Shown: positions 45,501 to 53,122 of the stretch, one piece after another | Layout of the letters: every line of letters begins with the position of its first letter | Position numbering within the stretch: the stretch's first letter is position 1 | Assembly (NCBI GenBank): GCA_947447265.1 | Contig: CANFKC010000019.1 | Location: 1-64,000 of the forward strand | Direction of reading: 5' to 3' | Source of the DNA: Chitinophagaceae bacterium | GTDB taxonomy: Bacteria > Bacteroidota > Bacteroidia > Chitinophagales > Chitinophagaceae | Length of the DNA: 64,000 bases | The notes under the pieces: model-generated | The model's input: the letters and a program-made list of their open reading frames with translations, nothing else | Told to the model about the DNA's origin: nothing | Database searches by the model: none | Program-made: the position numbers and the translations under genes

Positions 45501-46522
45501 ATGACGTTAACGTGGTTCTTACTGATGATAAATCAAAATGGACAAAATGCGCGGTAATTGAAATGCAGGAAGATTCAGCACTTTCTGAAGGACATGCACC
45601 TAAGTTCTCTTTAAGGAGGCACGCAGGATGGGATGGCCAAACAAGCAGTGAAGGTGGCATGGTTTATTCAAGCGACGCTTCTGCGGCAGGTACATCATGG
45701 TTCCCGGGTTATGCAGTTGACCAGGTTACTGGCCAAAGGTTGAACATAGTATTTGGAGAAGATTCTTACCTGTCTAATGATGCTACGTCAATGGCATGGT
45801 ATCCTGATTCAAGGATTTTCAACACGTTCGATGGTTCTATTGTATTTGGTGGCAAACATGCAGTTTATGTTCTTGGTTCTAAGTATGATGAAGATAAAGC
45901 GTTTATTACCCTTTTAAGGACTAATGTTTCTTCAAACTTTAACACAGCGTATGGTGACTTCAGGTGGGTAGGTGTTCCGGTTTTGAACCCTTCATTGAAA
46001 TTGAAGTCAGTAAAAGAGGGCATTATCCCAACAACTACAACTTTACGTTTCAGGGTTAACCGTCCTTACGCTCCTTTCTATGCGAGCGATTCTTCTGACA
46101 TGATCAATGTTCAGGGTGGTAAAGCTAAATTCCCTTACTATACTTTCAGCACTAAGGAATTTGCTCCAACAGCTTTGAATGATAATTCTGATAGGAAAGC
46201 TCTATTAGATAAGATTCAACCAGTACCTAACCCTTATTATGGCTATTCAGGTTTTGAAGCAAGCAGGTATGATACAAAGGTTAAGATTATTAACCTGCCA
46301 GCTAACGCTACTGTAATTATCTATAGCCTGGATGGTACACTGGTTCGTACTTTAACTAAGAGCGACCCTAATAACTCTTACATTGATTGGGATGTTCGTA
46401 ATGCAGCCGGTTTACCAGTTGCCAGCGGTATGTACCTGATGCATGTTAAGGCTGAAGGTATTGGCGAAACAGTATTGAAATGGTTCGGTTCTACCCGTCC
46501 TATTGATGCAACAAGTTATTAA
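42521..46522 (+). CDS. Large exported protein of a conserved Bacteroidota type
   Basis: A 1333-residue protein with a signal peptide (ends near LTARE, residue ~28). The first ~170 residues carry GGDMWWNIGLEVAAYEIPK.., AASCWIGGYDKQGQLKVAAQTYRQDGNDYWPGALD. I associate this N-terminal motif with large, uncharacterised T9SS-era exported proteins found beside TonB receptors. The middle holds domains with repeated Asn/Ser/Asp turns. The last ~100 residues (VPNPYYGYSGFEASRYDTKVKIINLP..) are a FlgD-Ig/T9SS-like sorting fold but lack the usual terminal KLVV/VK, ending instead in FGSTRPIDATSY. It may use a variant C-terminal signal. No enzymatic motif is visible. Confidence 0.8.
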   Translation: MNFTNRIRIAGALTMLGIAGFAGQLTARENVVTTSHREALKTTVTGCQPAVSAIDLDINNVRARLMTGGDMWWNIGLEVAAYEIPKGSKKSSQFAASCWIGGYDKQGQLKVAAQTYRQDGNDYWPGALDAQGKITSDVCANWDRFWKVDKSTINKFIELSKTGAATGSQFDVILQWPARGNDNVVGSTGSPLTLDSRNTYAPFVDVNNDGLYDPSGVTPDYPAISGDQFIWWVVNDAGNVKAQSQTAAMGIEVQNSAFAYATQDFLNNSTFYNYRVINRGALTIDSTYIAVWDDCDLGYYQDDFIGCDTFRGLGIMYNGSIADGSAAGFPVNSYGANAPQVGVDFFQGPKRLKKRPGLSDTTETLKMTNFTYYNNDNSVIGNPSNGVQIYNYMTGSIRNSDRFSNDFLGANQTSKGYGSGPTTNFVFTGDPGDKTTWSECTCGNPPGDRRFIFSSGPFQLLPGAANDITFGSVWASGVGGCPNTDFKTIKSIDDNAQGLFEAGFKTVEGPEAPRLVARELDGKIIFYIVNDYGSNNYAENYGRKDGSYMDSTRYHQLVTRAKSLNNPDSFYTFEGYRVFQLANSQVTSAEIFDPVTGQVDNSKAYEVFQCDVKNNVKKIINYSKLTSVSDSSWLPSIKVDGKDSGIKHSFVISQDQFSPSSDKSLVNYHNYYFVAIAYAHNDFAPFNSRFYNSTQDQPYIGSAHGAGGINIPVVECMPNPSNGAMGTTLNSEYGTGIAVTRVQGLGNGGNFVELSDKSTADALDPATGYFAGRATYKVNQGPVNIRVIDPVKVPAYDWVFQINGSVNNGSNALYTGNIDSTSGWILTAKSGGNVVDTIYSERDIHLLNEQIVEKYGLAISLNQVKAPGIEQAAGNGYIDSRITFEDPSKPWLWGVTDQPDSNFANWYRSGNNQNYKAPLLDLKKPCNFNDDKKLDTMLAYTDMLSNFTPVKNSWAPYYLAAYWVNGHAGTGTECGFEFAYNSNFQRAIYMIKLNDVNVVLTDDKSKWTKCAVIEMQEDSALSEGHAPKFSLRRHAGWDGQTSSEGGMVYSSDASAAGTSWFPGYAVDQVTGQRLNIVFGEDSYLSNDATSMAWYPDSRIFNTFDGSIVFGGKHAVYVLGSKYDEDKAFITLLRTNVSSNFNTAYGDFRWVGVPVLNPSLKLKSVKEGIIPTTTTLRFRVNRPYAPFYASDSSDMINVQGGKAKFPYYTFSTKEFAPTALNDNSDRKALLDKIQPVPNPYYGYSGFEASRYDTKVKIINLPANATVIIYSLDGTLVRTLTKSDPNNSYIDWDVRNAAGLPVASGMYLMHVKAEGIGETVLKWFGSTRPIDATSY

Positions 46523-46533
46523 TAATCATTTTT

Positions 46534-46559
46534 CTTCCCTGCACGGAAGTGCAGGGAAG
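46534..46559 (+). promoter_or_regulatory. Perfect hairpin between operon genes
   Basis: CTTCCCTGCAC/GTGCAGGGAAG (46534-46544 and 46549-46559) pair over 11 bases with a 4-base loop. There is no T-tract after it, so it probably does not stop transcription fully; it may stabilise the upstream mRNA or tune expression of the PorV-like gene. Confidence 0.6.
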
Positions 46560-46586
46560 ATTCAATAAATATTTAAGAATATTTTT

Positions 46587-47693
46587 ATGAAAAGATTTTC
46601 AACAGGTACATTTATCGCACTTTGCGCCCTGGGTATTTCATATAATTCATTTGCGGGTAATAAGGACCGTATTGGTCAGTCTGGTGCCTCAGAAATGCTG
46701 ATCAACCCATGGGCTCGCTCTACTGGTGTTTTTGGTCAAAATACATCTTATGTATGGGGTCTTGAAGCCATGAAGTCAAACATAGCCGGCCTGGCAATGG
46801 ATTCGACCATGGAAATCGGAGCATCGCATACTGTGTATCTTTCAGGTACCGGTGTTGCCATAAACAATCTTGGTTTAACGCAGCCGATAGGTAACTCTTC
46901 AGTTCTGGGCATTAATATCATGTCAATGAACTTTGGCGATATTACTACTACGGACTATTACAACCCGGAAGGTTATGGTACTTTCCATCCTTCTTTGCTT
47001 AACGTACAGGTTGGTTTTTCCAGGCAGTTTTCTACTCACGTAAACGCTGGTGCTGCTGCTACCTATGTATCAGAACAGATCAGTAACGTAAATGCATTGG
47101 GTCTTGCCTTTGAAGGTGGTATCCAGTATATTTCAGGTAAGAAAGATAACTTCCACCTGGGTGTTGCTTTACGTAACCTCGGCACTAACATGAGGTTCTC
47201 TGGTTCAGGTTTTGCAGTTTCAGGTAAGCAATCACAATCAACTCCTGAATATTCTGCTACTCTGTTAACTCCTCAGGAGAAATTCAGCTTACCTACTTAC
47301 CTGAACATTGGTGCATCATACGATTTTTACCTGGATGAGCATCATTTGCAGAGTGCAGACAGCATGCCAAAACATAAGCTGACTGTAATGGGTAACTTCA
47401 CATCTAACTCTTTCATTAATGACTACCTTGGTGCTGGCGTTGAGTATACCTTCAGGAGTATGTTCTCTTTGAGGGCTGCTTACAGGTATGAAAAAGGTAT
47501 CACCGATGTAACTACTACTACTACTATGTATACCGGTTTCGCTGCTGGTGCATCAGTTCAGACACAGATTGGTAGTGATGGTCCTACGCTTGCTTTCGAT
47601 TATTCTTTCAGGCCTACACAGCGCCCTGCAAATGGCGTACACGTTATTTCGCTGAGGTTTATCCGTGCGGGTAAAGGCAAATCTGGTGAGTAG
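46587..47693 (+). CDS. PorV/PorQ-like outer-membrane protein
   Basis: A 368-residue predicted 14-stranded beta barrel. Signal peptide MKRFSTGTFIALCALGISYNSFA. After it comes the family opening DRIGQSGASEMLINPWARSTGVFGQNTSYVWGLEAMKSNIAGLAMD, then strands such as QVGFSRQFSTHVNAGAAATYV and YRYEKGITDVTTTTTMYTGFAAG. PorV shuttles T9SS cargo between the translocon and the attachment complex; PorQ-type variants serve specialised cargo. Following a TonB receptor and giant exported protein, this copy probably handles that one cargo. A terminator at 47746 follows. Confidence 0.85.
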   Translation: MKRFSTGTFIALCALGISYNSFAGNKDRIGQSGASEMLINPWARSTGVFGQNTSYVWGLEAMKSNIAGLAMDSTMEIGASHTVYLSGTGVAINNLGLTQPIGNSSVLGINIMSMNFGDITTTDYYNPEGYGTFHPSLLNVQVGFSRQFSTHVNAGAAATYVSEQISNVNALGLAFEGGIQYISGKKDNFHLGVALRNLGTNMRFSGSGFAVSGKQSQSTPEYSATLLTPQEKFSLPTYLNIGASYDFYLDEHHLQSADSMPKHKLTVMGNFTSNSFINDYLGAGVEYTFRSMFSLRAAYRYEKGITDVTTTTTMYTGFAAGASVQTQIGSDGPTLAFDYSFRPTQRPANGVHVISLRFIRAGKGKSGE

Positions 47694-47704
47694 TTGATTA
47701 TTTT

Positions 47705-47740
47705 TTTGTTAAACCAATAACAATTTATTTAGTAACTTTG
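47705..47740 (+). promoter_or_regulatory. greA promoter
   Basis: TTTG (47705-47708) and TAACTTTG (47733-47740) are 24 bases apart; transcription would begin near 47747, right at the first base of a terminator hairpin. Confidence 0.6.
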
Positions 47741-47745
47741 TTTCC

Positions 47746-47783
47746 AACGCTTCTGTTTCTAACAGAGGCGTTGATTTTTTTTT
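47746..47783 (+). terminator. Leader terminator of greA
   Basis: AACGCTTCTGTT (47746-47757) pairs with AACAGAGGCGTT (47761-47772), one wobble, 3-base loop, followed by GATTTTTTTTT. It can serve as the end of the porV operon, but because the greA promoter lies just before it, it also sits in the greA leader. Confidence 0.85.
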
Positions 47784-47806
47784 AAAACTCAGTAAATATT
47801 TGAACA

Positions 47807-48280
47807 ATGTCAGAAATTAATTATTTGACTAAGGAGTCTTTAGCTCAAATGAGAGAAGAGTTAAGCAAGCTTAAGAGTACCGGTCGTGCTGAAATAGCCC
47901 GCCAGATAGCCGAAGCGCGTGAGAAGGGTGACTTGAAGGAAAATGCTGAATATGATGCAGCCAAAGAAGCACAGGGGCATCATGAAGCGAAAGTGGCTCA
48001 TTTGGAGCAGATTATTATGAATGCACGCGTACTTGATGTAAAAGATATTGACACTAGTAAAGTTTCCATACTCAGTAAAGTTACCGTAACCAATTTAGCC
48101 AGTAAAAAAACAGTTGTATACCAGATAGTTTCAGAAAACGAAGCAGACCTTAAGGCAGGTAAGATATCAGTAACTTCGCCTATCGGCAAAGGTTTATTGG
48201 GTAAAGCCATCGGTGATATTGCAGAAGTTAGTGCGCCAAGCGGCACTTTTAAATTTCAGGTTGATGGTATAACTATCTAG
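47807..48280 (+). CDS. greA: Transcription elongation factor GreA
   Basis: This 157-residue protein rescues stalled RNA polymerase by inserting its coiled-coil N-terminal arm into the secondary channel. The arm (~1-75) has the two anti-parallel helices around DLKENAEYDAAKEAQG; the tip's acidic residues are Asp-Leu-Lys-Glu-Asn-Ala-Glu-Tyr. The C-terminal domain has SPIGKGLLGKAIGD. The unusual leader with a terminator is discussed separately. The HIT gene follows after three bases. Confidence 0.97.
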   Translation: MSEINYLTKESLAQMREELSKLKSTGRAEIARQIAEAREKGDLKENAEYDAAKEAQGHHEAKVAHLEQIIMNARVLDVKDIDTSKVSILSKVTVTNLASKKTVVYQIVSENEADLKAGKISVTSPIGKGLLGKAIGDIAEVSAPSGTFKFQVDGITI

Positions 48281-48283
48281 TAC

Positions 48284-48676
48284 ATGGCCACCATATTCTC
48301 AAAAATTATTGCGGGAACTATCCCTTCCTATAAAATACTGGAAAACGATTCCTTCTTTGCCTTCCTTGATATTGCGCCAATGGCCGAAGGGCATGTATTG
48401 GTTGTACCCAAGGTTGAAGTTGACAGAATTTTTGACCTGGATGCTGCTATGCTAGGCGAATTGCTGGTGTTTGCCCGGCCAATTGCAAAGGCAATTGAAA
48501 AGGCTTTTCCATGTAACCGTTGTGGAATGAGTGCAATTGGCCTTGAGGTGCCACATGCGCATTTACATCTCGTGCCAATCAATTCAGCAGACGATCTCAA
48601 CTTTACCCGGCCAAAGTTGAAGCTTGACCCGGAGCGATTTAAAGAAATACAGCAAAAGATAGTGGCAAACCTTTAA
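48284..48676 (+). CDS. HIT family nucleotide hydrolase
   Basis: A 130-residue protein of the HINT/HIT fold. MATIFSKIIAGTIPSYKILEND and FLDIAPMAEGHVLVVPK open the sheet; the catalytic triad PHAHLHLVP (~residue 88-96) is the HxHxH signature. These enzymes cleave AMP from small adenylated substrates. It follows greA by three bases, so they form an operon, often seen in Bacteroidota. Confidence 0.95.
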   Translation: MATIFSKIIAGTIPSYKILENDSFFAFLDIAPMAEGHVLVVPKVEVDRIFDLDAAMLGELLVFARPIAKAIEKAFPCNRCGMSAIGLEVPHAHLHLVPINSADDLNFTRPKLKLDPERFKEIQQKIVANL

Positions 48677-48697
48677 TAGGGGACCCTGAAATCAGGT

Positions 48698-48736
48698 AAT
48701 AGCAGGACACATTTATTCTAAATGTTTCCTGCTATT
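48698..48736. terminator. Bidirectional terminator between convergent genes
   Basis: AATAGCAGGA (48698-48707) pairs with TCCTGCTATT (48727-48736) and the inner ACATTTA (48709-48715) with TAAATGT (48719-48725), one mismatch and a 3-base loop. The minus-strand ABM gene ends inside the stem. Confidence 0.75.
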
Positions 48737-49020
48737 GACTTTTGTACAACACTCCATGCATTGGGTTTTTCCGCAAACAAGGCTTTTGTTTTGCCCCACG
48801 TATCTTTGAAAAATTCAGAAAAGCGGTAATGGTTAAGATGTTCTTCCGTCTCCCAATTACTGTAAGTAAAGAGGATGTTTGGTTGGGAGCTGTCTTGCCA
48901 TAATTCCAGGTGGGTACAACCTTTGAACGCCCTGATTGTTGCTTTTCTTGTTTCAAACAATTCCAGAAAGGCTGGAACCTCTTCCGGCCGGAAAGTCATT
49001 TGTACTATTCGAAGGATCAT
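48718..49020 (-). CDS. Antibiotic biosynthesis monooxygenase (ABM) domain protein
   Basis: A 100-residue ferredoxin-like fold protein. The order MILRIVQMTFRPEEVPAFLELFETRK..FKGCTHLELWQDSSQPNILFTYSNWETEEHLNHYRFSEFF is typical of ABM/YgiN-type monomers that dimerise; they oxidise quinones or act as cofactor-free monooxygenases. Its start overlaps the stop of the SAM hydroxide adenosyltransferase gene by ATGA, so both are translated together, but no chemical link is evident. Confidence 0.9.
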   Translation of the reverse strand: MILRIVQMTFRPEEVPAFLELFETRKATIRAFKGCTHLELWQDSSQPNILFTYSNWETEEHLNHYRFSEFFKDTWGKTKALFAEKPNAWSVVQKSIAGNI

Positions 49021-49796
49021 TTATAAGATATTTGAATTTTATTATGCCTGCTGCCGATGCAAAGGCCAAGAAGTTCAGCTGCATTACCCTGGTTAATGCC
49101 GATTTCTAGGTAGCCATTACTGTTGAAACGGCATATTTTATAACCTTCCCTTACATCGCTGTAATTCTGGCTTATTTCCCGTATTTCCTCGTACTGGATA
49201 AACTTCATGGAAAACTGCCGGCCATTGGTGCTTAGTTGCTGTTGCATTTCGCGGGTAAAATTCACTACCGCGTTTCCATAGGCGTCTATGTGTATCACTT
49301 CACACTCTATTAACTCGCTACTTACAATGTTTTTGCCAGGCAGTGTAGTAGGCTGGAATGCGGGGAGTTGCAGCGTTTCGGTGGTATTGGCGGAAGTTAC
49401 TTTTATGATTTTTCCTGCTGCATGTAACCAGTCATGAAACGAGTGTTTTTTTTCAAGCTGTAGGCCGAGGGATGCATTTAACTCATTGTCCTGCATCGCC
49501 AGTGGCAGCAGTCCATTGTCGGCACACAAGAAGAAATGTCCGTTGTAAGAACTTACAATAAGGGCAGGGTTTTTACCGGAAAAGATATCGATGAGGCAAA
49601 TGTGAAAAGTGCCCACAGGGAATTTCTGGTAAGTTGCACCGAGTAAGTATGCACCCTGGCGCTTATTAAACGGCGCCACTTCATGCGTTATATCTACTAT
49701 AGTGGCATCCGGCAGGTATTGGAGTAAAATACCCCTTGTGATGGCGACTGACGCATCAAGTAAACCAAAATCGGATAATAACGTAATGTAGACCAT
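49017..49796 (-). CDS. SAM hydroxide adenosyltransferase (DUF62 family)
   Basis: This 259-residue enzyme splits S-adenosylmethionine to adenosine and methionine using water. LLSDFGLLDASVAITRGIL (residues 6-24) matches the TDFGxxDxYV opening, and the C-terminal beta barrel has HIDAYGNAVVNF for ribose recognition. A -7 element TAATTTTG on the minus strand (49806-49813) puts transcription start at about 49799, so ATG 49796 rather than 49808 is the start; the mRNA is nearly leaderless. ABM is coupled at the end. Confidence 0.93.
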   Translation of the reverse strand: MVYITLLSDFGLLDASVAITRGILLQYLPDATIVDITHEVAPFNKRQGAYLLGATYQKFPVGTFHICLIDIFSGKNPALIVSSYNGHFFLCADNGLLPLAMQDNELNASLGLQLEKKHSFHDWLHAAGKIIKVTSANTTETLQLPAFQPTTLPGKNIVSSELIECEVIHIDAYGNAVVNFTREMQQQLSTNGRQFSMKFIQYEEIREISQNYSDVREGYKICRFNSNGYLEIGINQGNAAELLGLCIGSRHNKIQISYK

Positions 49797-49891
49797 ACAA
49801 CTATGCAAAATTAGACGTATTTATCCGGTTAAGGAAAAGTAATATTCATGGCATTTGCCCGTTATAATTATTGTTCACTATTTTTACAATT

Positions 49892-51340
49892 ATGCAATTA
49901 AGATCAGCCTGTTTTTTAGGGGGCTTCCTGCTTATATTTATTTCATTGTTCAGCACATCGTGTCGTAAACAGAAAATGCTTACCAGCGGTGGTACGCTAT
50001 CGTTTTCGACCGATACCCTTAAGTTTGATACTGTTTTTACGGCTGCCGGGAGTTTTACTACCGGCTTGCTTATTTATAATAAACAAAGCGAAACAATTAC
50101 GGTCAGTTCTGTAAAGCTGGCACATGGTGCAACATCTTACTTCCATATTAATGTTGACGGTTTTAAGGGTAATACCGTTACCGACCTTAAGATTGCACCT
50201 CACGACAGTATTTATGTTTTTGCTACCGTGAATATTGACCCCAATAATAAGCTGACACCTTTTATTATAAGTGATTCTCTTGTAGCCACGCTTAACGGGA
50301 AGGACTTTTTCGTGCCGTTTACTGCCTATGGCCAGAATGCGCGCTACATTGTAGATAGTGCGCTAAGCGGCAATATAACCTGGGACACTGTATTGCCCTA
50401 CGTTATTGTGAAGAGTGCCCAGGTGAACCCCACAGCGACTTTAAACATCAATCCGGGTTGTAGGATATATATGCACCAGAATTCCAGCCTTATAGTGTTG
50501 GGTAAGTTGTTTTGTAACGGCACTAAAGATGATTCTGTAATCTTTCAGGGCGACAGGTTGGACCGGTCCTATTTTGGTTACCAGGGATATGCAGGGGAGT
50601 GGGGTTGTCTTTACTTCGATTCTAAAAGTAACGGCAGTAGACTCAGTTACACCAGGCTGCTGAACTGCGGGAATGCTTCCGCAGGCTATGCTACGGCTAT
50701 TTGGCTTGCACCAGATTCGGTGAACTTCAATAATCCCTCCGCAACACCGCAGCTTACCATGGACCATTGCATCATTCAAAATGCAATAGGGTACGGTATT
50801 CTCAGTTTTACGGGTAGTCTGGTGGCCAGCAATTGCCTTGTCAATTCAACAGGGGCGCAGGCTTTAGCTATATTTAGAGGCGGTTTCGATTCTATTACCA
50901 ATTGCACTTTTGCTAATTATGGCAACTATACGGTATCGCATTCGACAAGCCCTACACTTTCTGTGCTCAGCTGGCTCGAAGTAAAACAGGATGTGTATGA
51001 GTATGCTGATATGAATGTAGTATTGCGCAATTGCATAGTGTGGGGGTCGCTGGATAGTGAAATTGTTTGCGATACTACAGGAAGTGTAGCCCATGGCAAC
51101 TATAAGAGCTATCTTAAGTTTGATCATAGCATTATTAAGATGGGGACAGATGTTGAAGGGTTTGTGCAACGCAACCAATGTCTTCAGCAAGACCCTTTAT
51201 TTAAAGATGGGCTGAAGGGTAATTTTCATTTGACAGCAGGGTCACCGGCAATTGGTAAGGGTGCAGCAGTGAGCCTTACTGACGACCTTGAAGGATGGGG
51301 TGCAACCCGTAATGATATAGGGTGCTACCAGTACCATTAG
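49892..51340 (+). CDS. Beta-helix lipoprotein
   Basis: A 482-residue lipoprotein, MQLRSACFLGGFLLIFISLFST.., acylated Cys near residue 24 (TSCRKQK). The mature protein has an Ig-like front (DTLKFDTVFTAAGSFTTGLLIYNKQ) and a right-handed parallel beta-helix of Asn-rich turns (ILNCGNASAGYATAIWLAP, NCTFANYGNYTVS, VLRNCIVWGSL), ending with choice-of-anchor-Q-like SPAIGKGAAV..DIGCYQYH. Such proteins are surface-attached and may bind glycans. It is divergent from the SAM hydroxide adenosyltransferase. Confidence 0.85.
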   Translation: MQLRSACFLGGFLLIFISLFSTSCRKQKMLTSGGTLSFSTDTLKFDTVFTAAGSFTTGLLIYNKQSETITVSSVKLAHGATSYFHINVDGFKGNTVTDLKIAPHDSIYVFATVNIDPNNKLTPFIISDSLVATLNGKDFFVPFTAYGQNARYIVDSALSGNITWDTVLPYVIVKSAQVNPTATLNINPGCRIYMHQNSSLIVLGKLFCNGTKDDSVIFQGDRLDRSYFGYQGYAGEWGCLYFDSKSNGSRLSYTRLLNCGNASAGYATAIWLAPDSVNFNNPSATPQLTMDHCIIQNAIGYGILSFTGSLVASNCLVNSTGAQALAIFRGGFDSITNCTFANYGNYTVSHSTSPTLSVLSWLEVKQDVYEYADMNVVLRNCIVWGSLDSEIVCDTTGSVAHGNYKSYLKFDHSIIKMGTDVEGFVQRNQCLQQDPLFKDGLKGNFHLTAGSPAIGKGAAVSLTDDLEGWGATRNDIGCYQYH

Positions 51341-51380
51341 TAGCCTTAGCTGGTATACCGGAAATATTAAGTCTTTACTT

Positions 51381-51388
51381 TAGCTTTG
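51381..51388 (+). promoter_or_regulatory. -7 element (TAGCTTTG)
   Basis: Exact TAnnTTTG, 20 bases before ATG 51409. No TTG at -33. Confidence 0.45.
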
Positions 51389-51408
51389 TGGGCATAATCT
51401 TATTGTAA

Positions 51409-52416
51409 ATGGCCCGCATACTTCCATTTTTATCAGCATTATTGCTGCCGGCAATCTTATTTGGACAACATACCCGAACATTTTCAATGCCAGAGCACGA
51501 TAGCATTTATCATAGCTATTATGAGAAATTGCACGTAATAGATGTGAGGCGTGAAAAGGCAAATGTCGGCTATATTAAAACCGGTGGTTTTAACCGACGC
51601 GCTGCCCTTATAACTGCAGCCCCGCTGCCTGAATTGCTCTCAGATTACTATGCAAAAGCCGTTTGCAAGGGAAGCAAAGAAAACAAGGAACTATTGCTGG
51701 TTGTCCGTGACCTGAAAGTAGCAGAGCCTACCAGCGGAGAGGTTGGCACTGTGCATATAGAGTTCGATTGTTTCGGAGGCAATGACGACCAATATGCATT
51801 TATTGGTAAATGCGATAGCTTTTTTGAAATGTCTTCAGGTATCGATATATCGAAAGGCATAGAGCGCGCCGCACAAGTTGTAACAGGTGCATTAATACGG
51901 AAATGGGCTGGTACAAACATTTATGCAGATGCACCACAGGTCACTACCGACCAGGCCATCAGAAGGCGGGAATCAGAACATCGTAAATATCCTATCTACG
52001 CAATGGATAGCTTTAAGCGGGGGATTTATGTAACGGAGCGCGACTTCCTGAATGGTATTGCAGTTGACACCATGTTGGTCGAGGTTTCAGATAACCAATC
52101 GGAGAGCAGACACGTAAATTTTTATTACGACAAGAAAGTAGGGAAGCGAGGTACGCGCCTGGATCCCGATGCGTTTTTTGCAATATATGACGGACATGAC
52201 TGGTACCTGAGCCACGAAAAATATGCTACCTTAATGCACGCCAGCGACCGGGAGTTTTACGCAGAATTATCTATGAAAGGTATTGCCAATACGGCAGGAG
52301 GTGCCCTAATGTTCGGGGTGATAGGGGGGATGATTGCCGGATCGCAAAAGCAGCATTATCTCTGCAAGTTTGACCCTGACACTCATCATTTCAGGCCGGT
52401 GAGCAGGTTAAAATAG
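51409..52416 (+). CDS. Hypothetical exported protein
   Basis: A 335-residue protein. A signal peptide (MARILPFLSALLLPAILFGQ) opens it. The middle has beta and alpha segments and a positively charged region (RRRESEHRKYP); near the C-terminus (~residues 294-312) a hydrophobic Gly-rich helix GGALMFGVIGGMIAG could span or insert in a membrane. No family I recognise. It is monocistronic. Confidence 0.6.
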   Translation: MARILPFLSALLLPAILFGQHTRTFSMPEHDSIYHSYYEKLHVIDVRREKANVGYIKTGGFNRRAALITAAPLPELLSDYYAKAVCKGSKENKELLLVVRDLKVAEPTSGEVGTVHIEFDCFGGNDDQYAFIGKCDSFFEMSSGIDISKGIERAAQVVTGALIRKWAGTNIYADAPQVTTDQAIRRRESEHRKYPIYAMDSFKRGIYVTERDFLNGIAVDTMLVEVSDNQSESRHVNFYYDKKVGKRGTRLDPDAFFAIYDGHDWYLSHEKYATLMHASDREFYAELSMKGIANTAGGALMFGVIGGMIAGSQKQHYLCKFDPDTHHFRPVSRLK

Positions 52417-52566
52417 GCTAGGTTTAGAATTTCTAATTACAGCTATTTTGGGCTTTATGAGTGTTCACCAGGCGCATTATGAATAACGAATAGACTTTAT
52501 TTGGCAAATGAGGATTCCAATAATGCCGGGAAAGGGTAGCCGCTAATTTTCCCTTTTAAAAATTCA

Positions 52567-52598
52567 TTGCGATAATGGTGGAACGTTTGTTATTTTTG
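52567..52598 (+). promoter_or_regulatory. Promoter of the 159-residue gene
   Basis: TTG (52567-52569) and TATTTTTG (52591-52598) are 21 bases apart. Confidence 0.65.
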
Positions 52599-52642
52599 TT
52601 ACCTAACTAAACAACACAAAGCTGAAAAAGGCAGGCTACATT

Positions 52643-53122
52643 ATGATTGTGGTATTGCTCCTGTTACAAACAGGGCTGTCGTTGTTATACCCACGTACGG
52701 AGCTGCTTTTAACTAAATGGCAGGCACAATTTGAGCACAATGCAACACAAAAGGCAGCGCACTTAACACTTTCATTAAAAGACTACCGGCAAGACATTTG
52801 TGGTACAAACGAAATTTCAGTTCGTGGCCGGTTGTATAATGTAGCGTTGGTTGTTGTTTGCGGCGAGAGTGTAGACCTTTTAGTGCTGAATGAAATTTGT
52901 GATGAAGATATAGTTGATGAAATTGCAAGAACACTGAAGCGTACTGCCCCGCAAGATCACCATGAGTCTATGCAGGAATTTTTGACATTTGATTGTATTC
53001 TGCCGGAAGCATTTTCCGGTATGTCTGGTATTATGCCAGGTTCGCTGGCTTTTAGTAATCAACTATTTTTTTTAGTTGGTGAAAGCCCCGATATCCCAAG
53101 TCCTCCTCCACAGTTGGTATAG
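52643..53122 (+). CDS. Small exported protein, possible metal/TonB accessory
   Basis: A 159-residue protein with a short hydrophobic N-terminus (IVVLLLLQTGLSLL), a basic-acidic body including a small Cys set, a NEISVRGRLYNV strand, and an ending with PSPPPQLV. This ordering resembles short Bacteroidota envelope proteins seen near TonB receptors in metal loci, but I cannot name the family. No TonB gene follows. An unexplained in-frame CTG nine codons upstream has no start codon, so ATG 52643 is used. Confidence 0.5.
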   Translation: MIVVLLLLQTGLSLLYPRTELLLTKWQAQFEHNATQKAAHLTLSLKDYRQDICGTNEISVRGRLYNVALVVVCGESVDLLVLNEICDEDIVDEIARTLKRTAPQDHHESMQEFLTFDCILPEAFSGMSGIMPGSLAFSNQLFFLVGESPDIPSPPPQLV

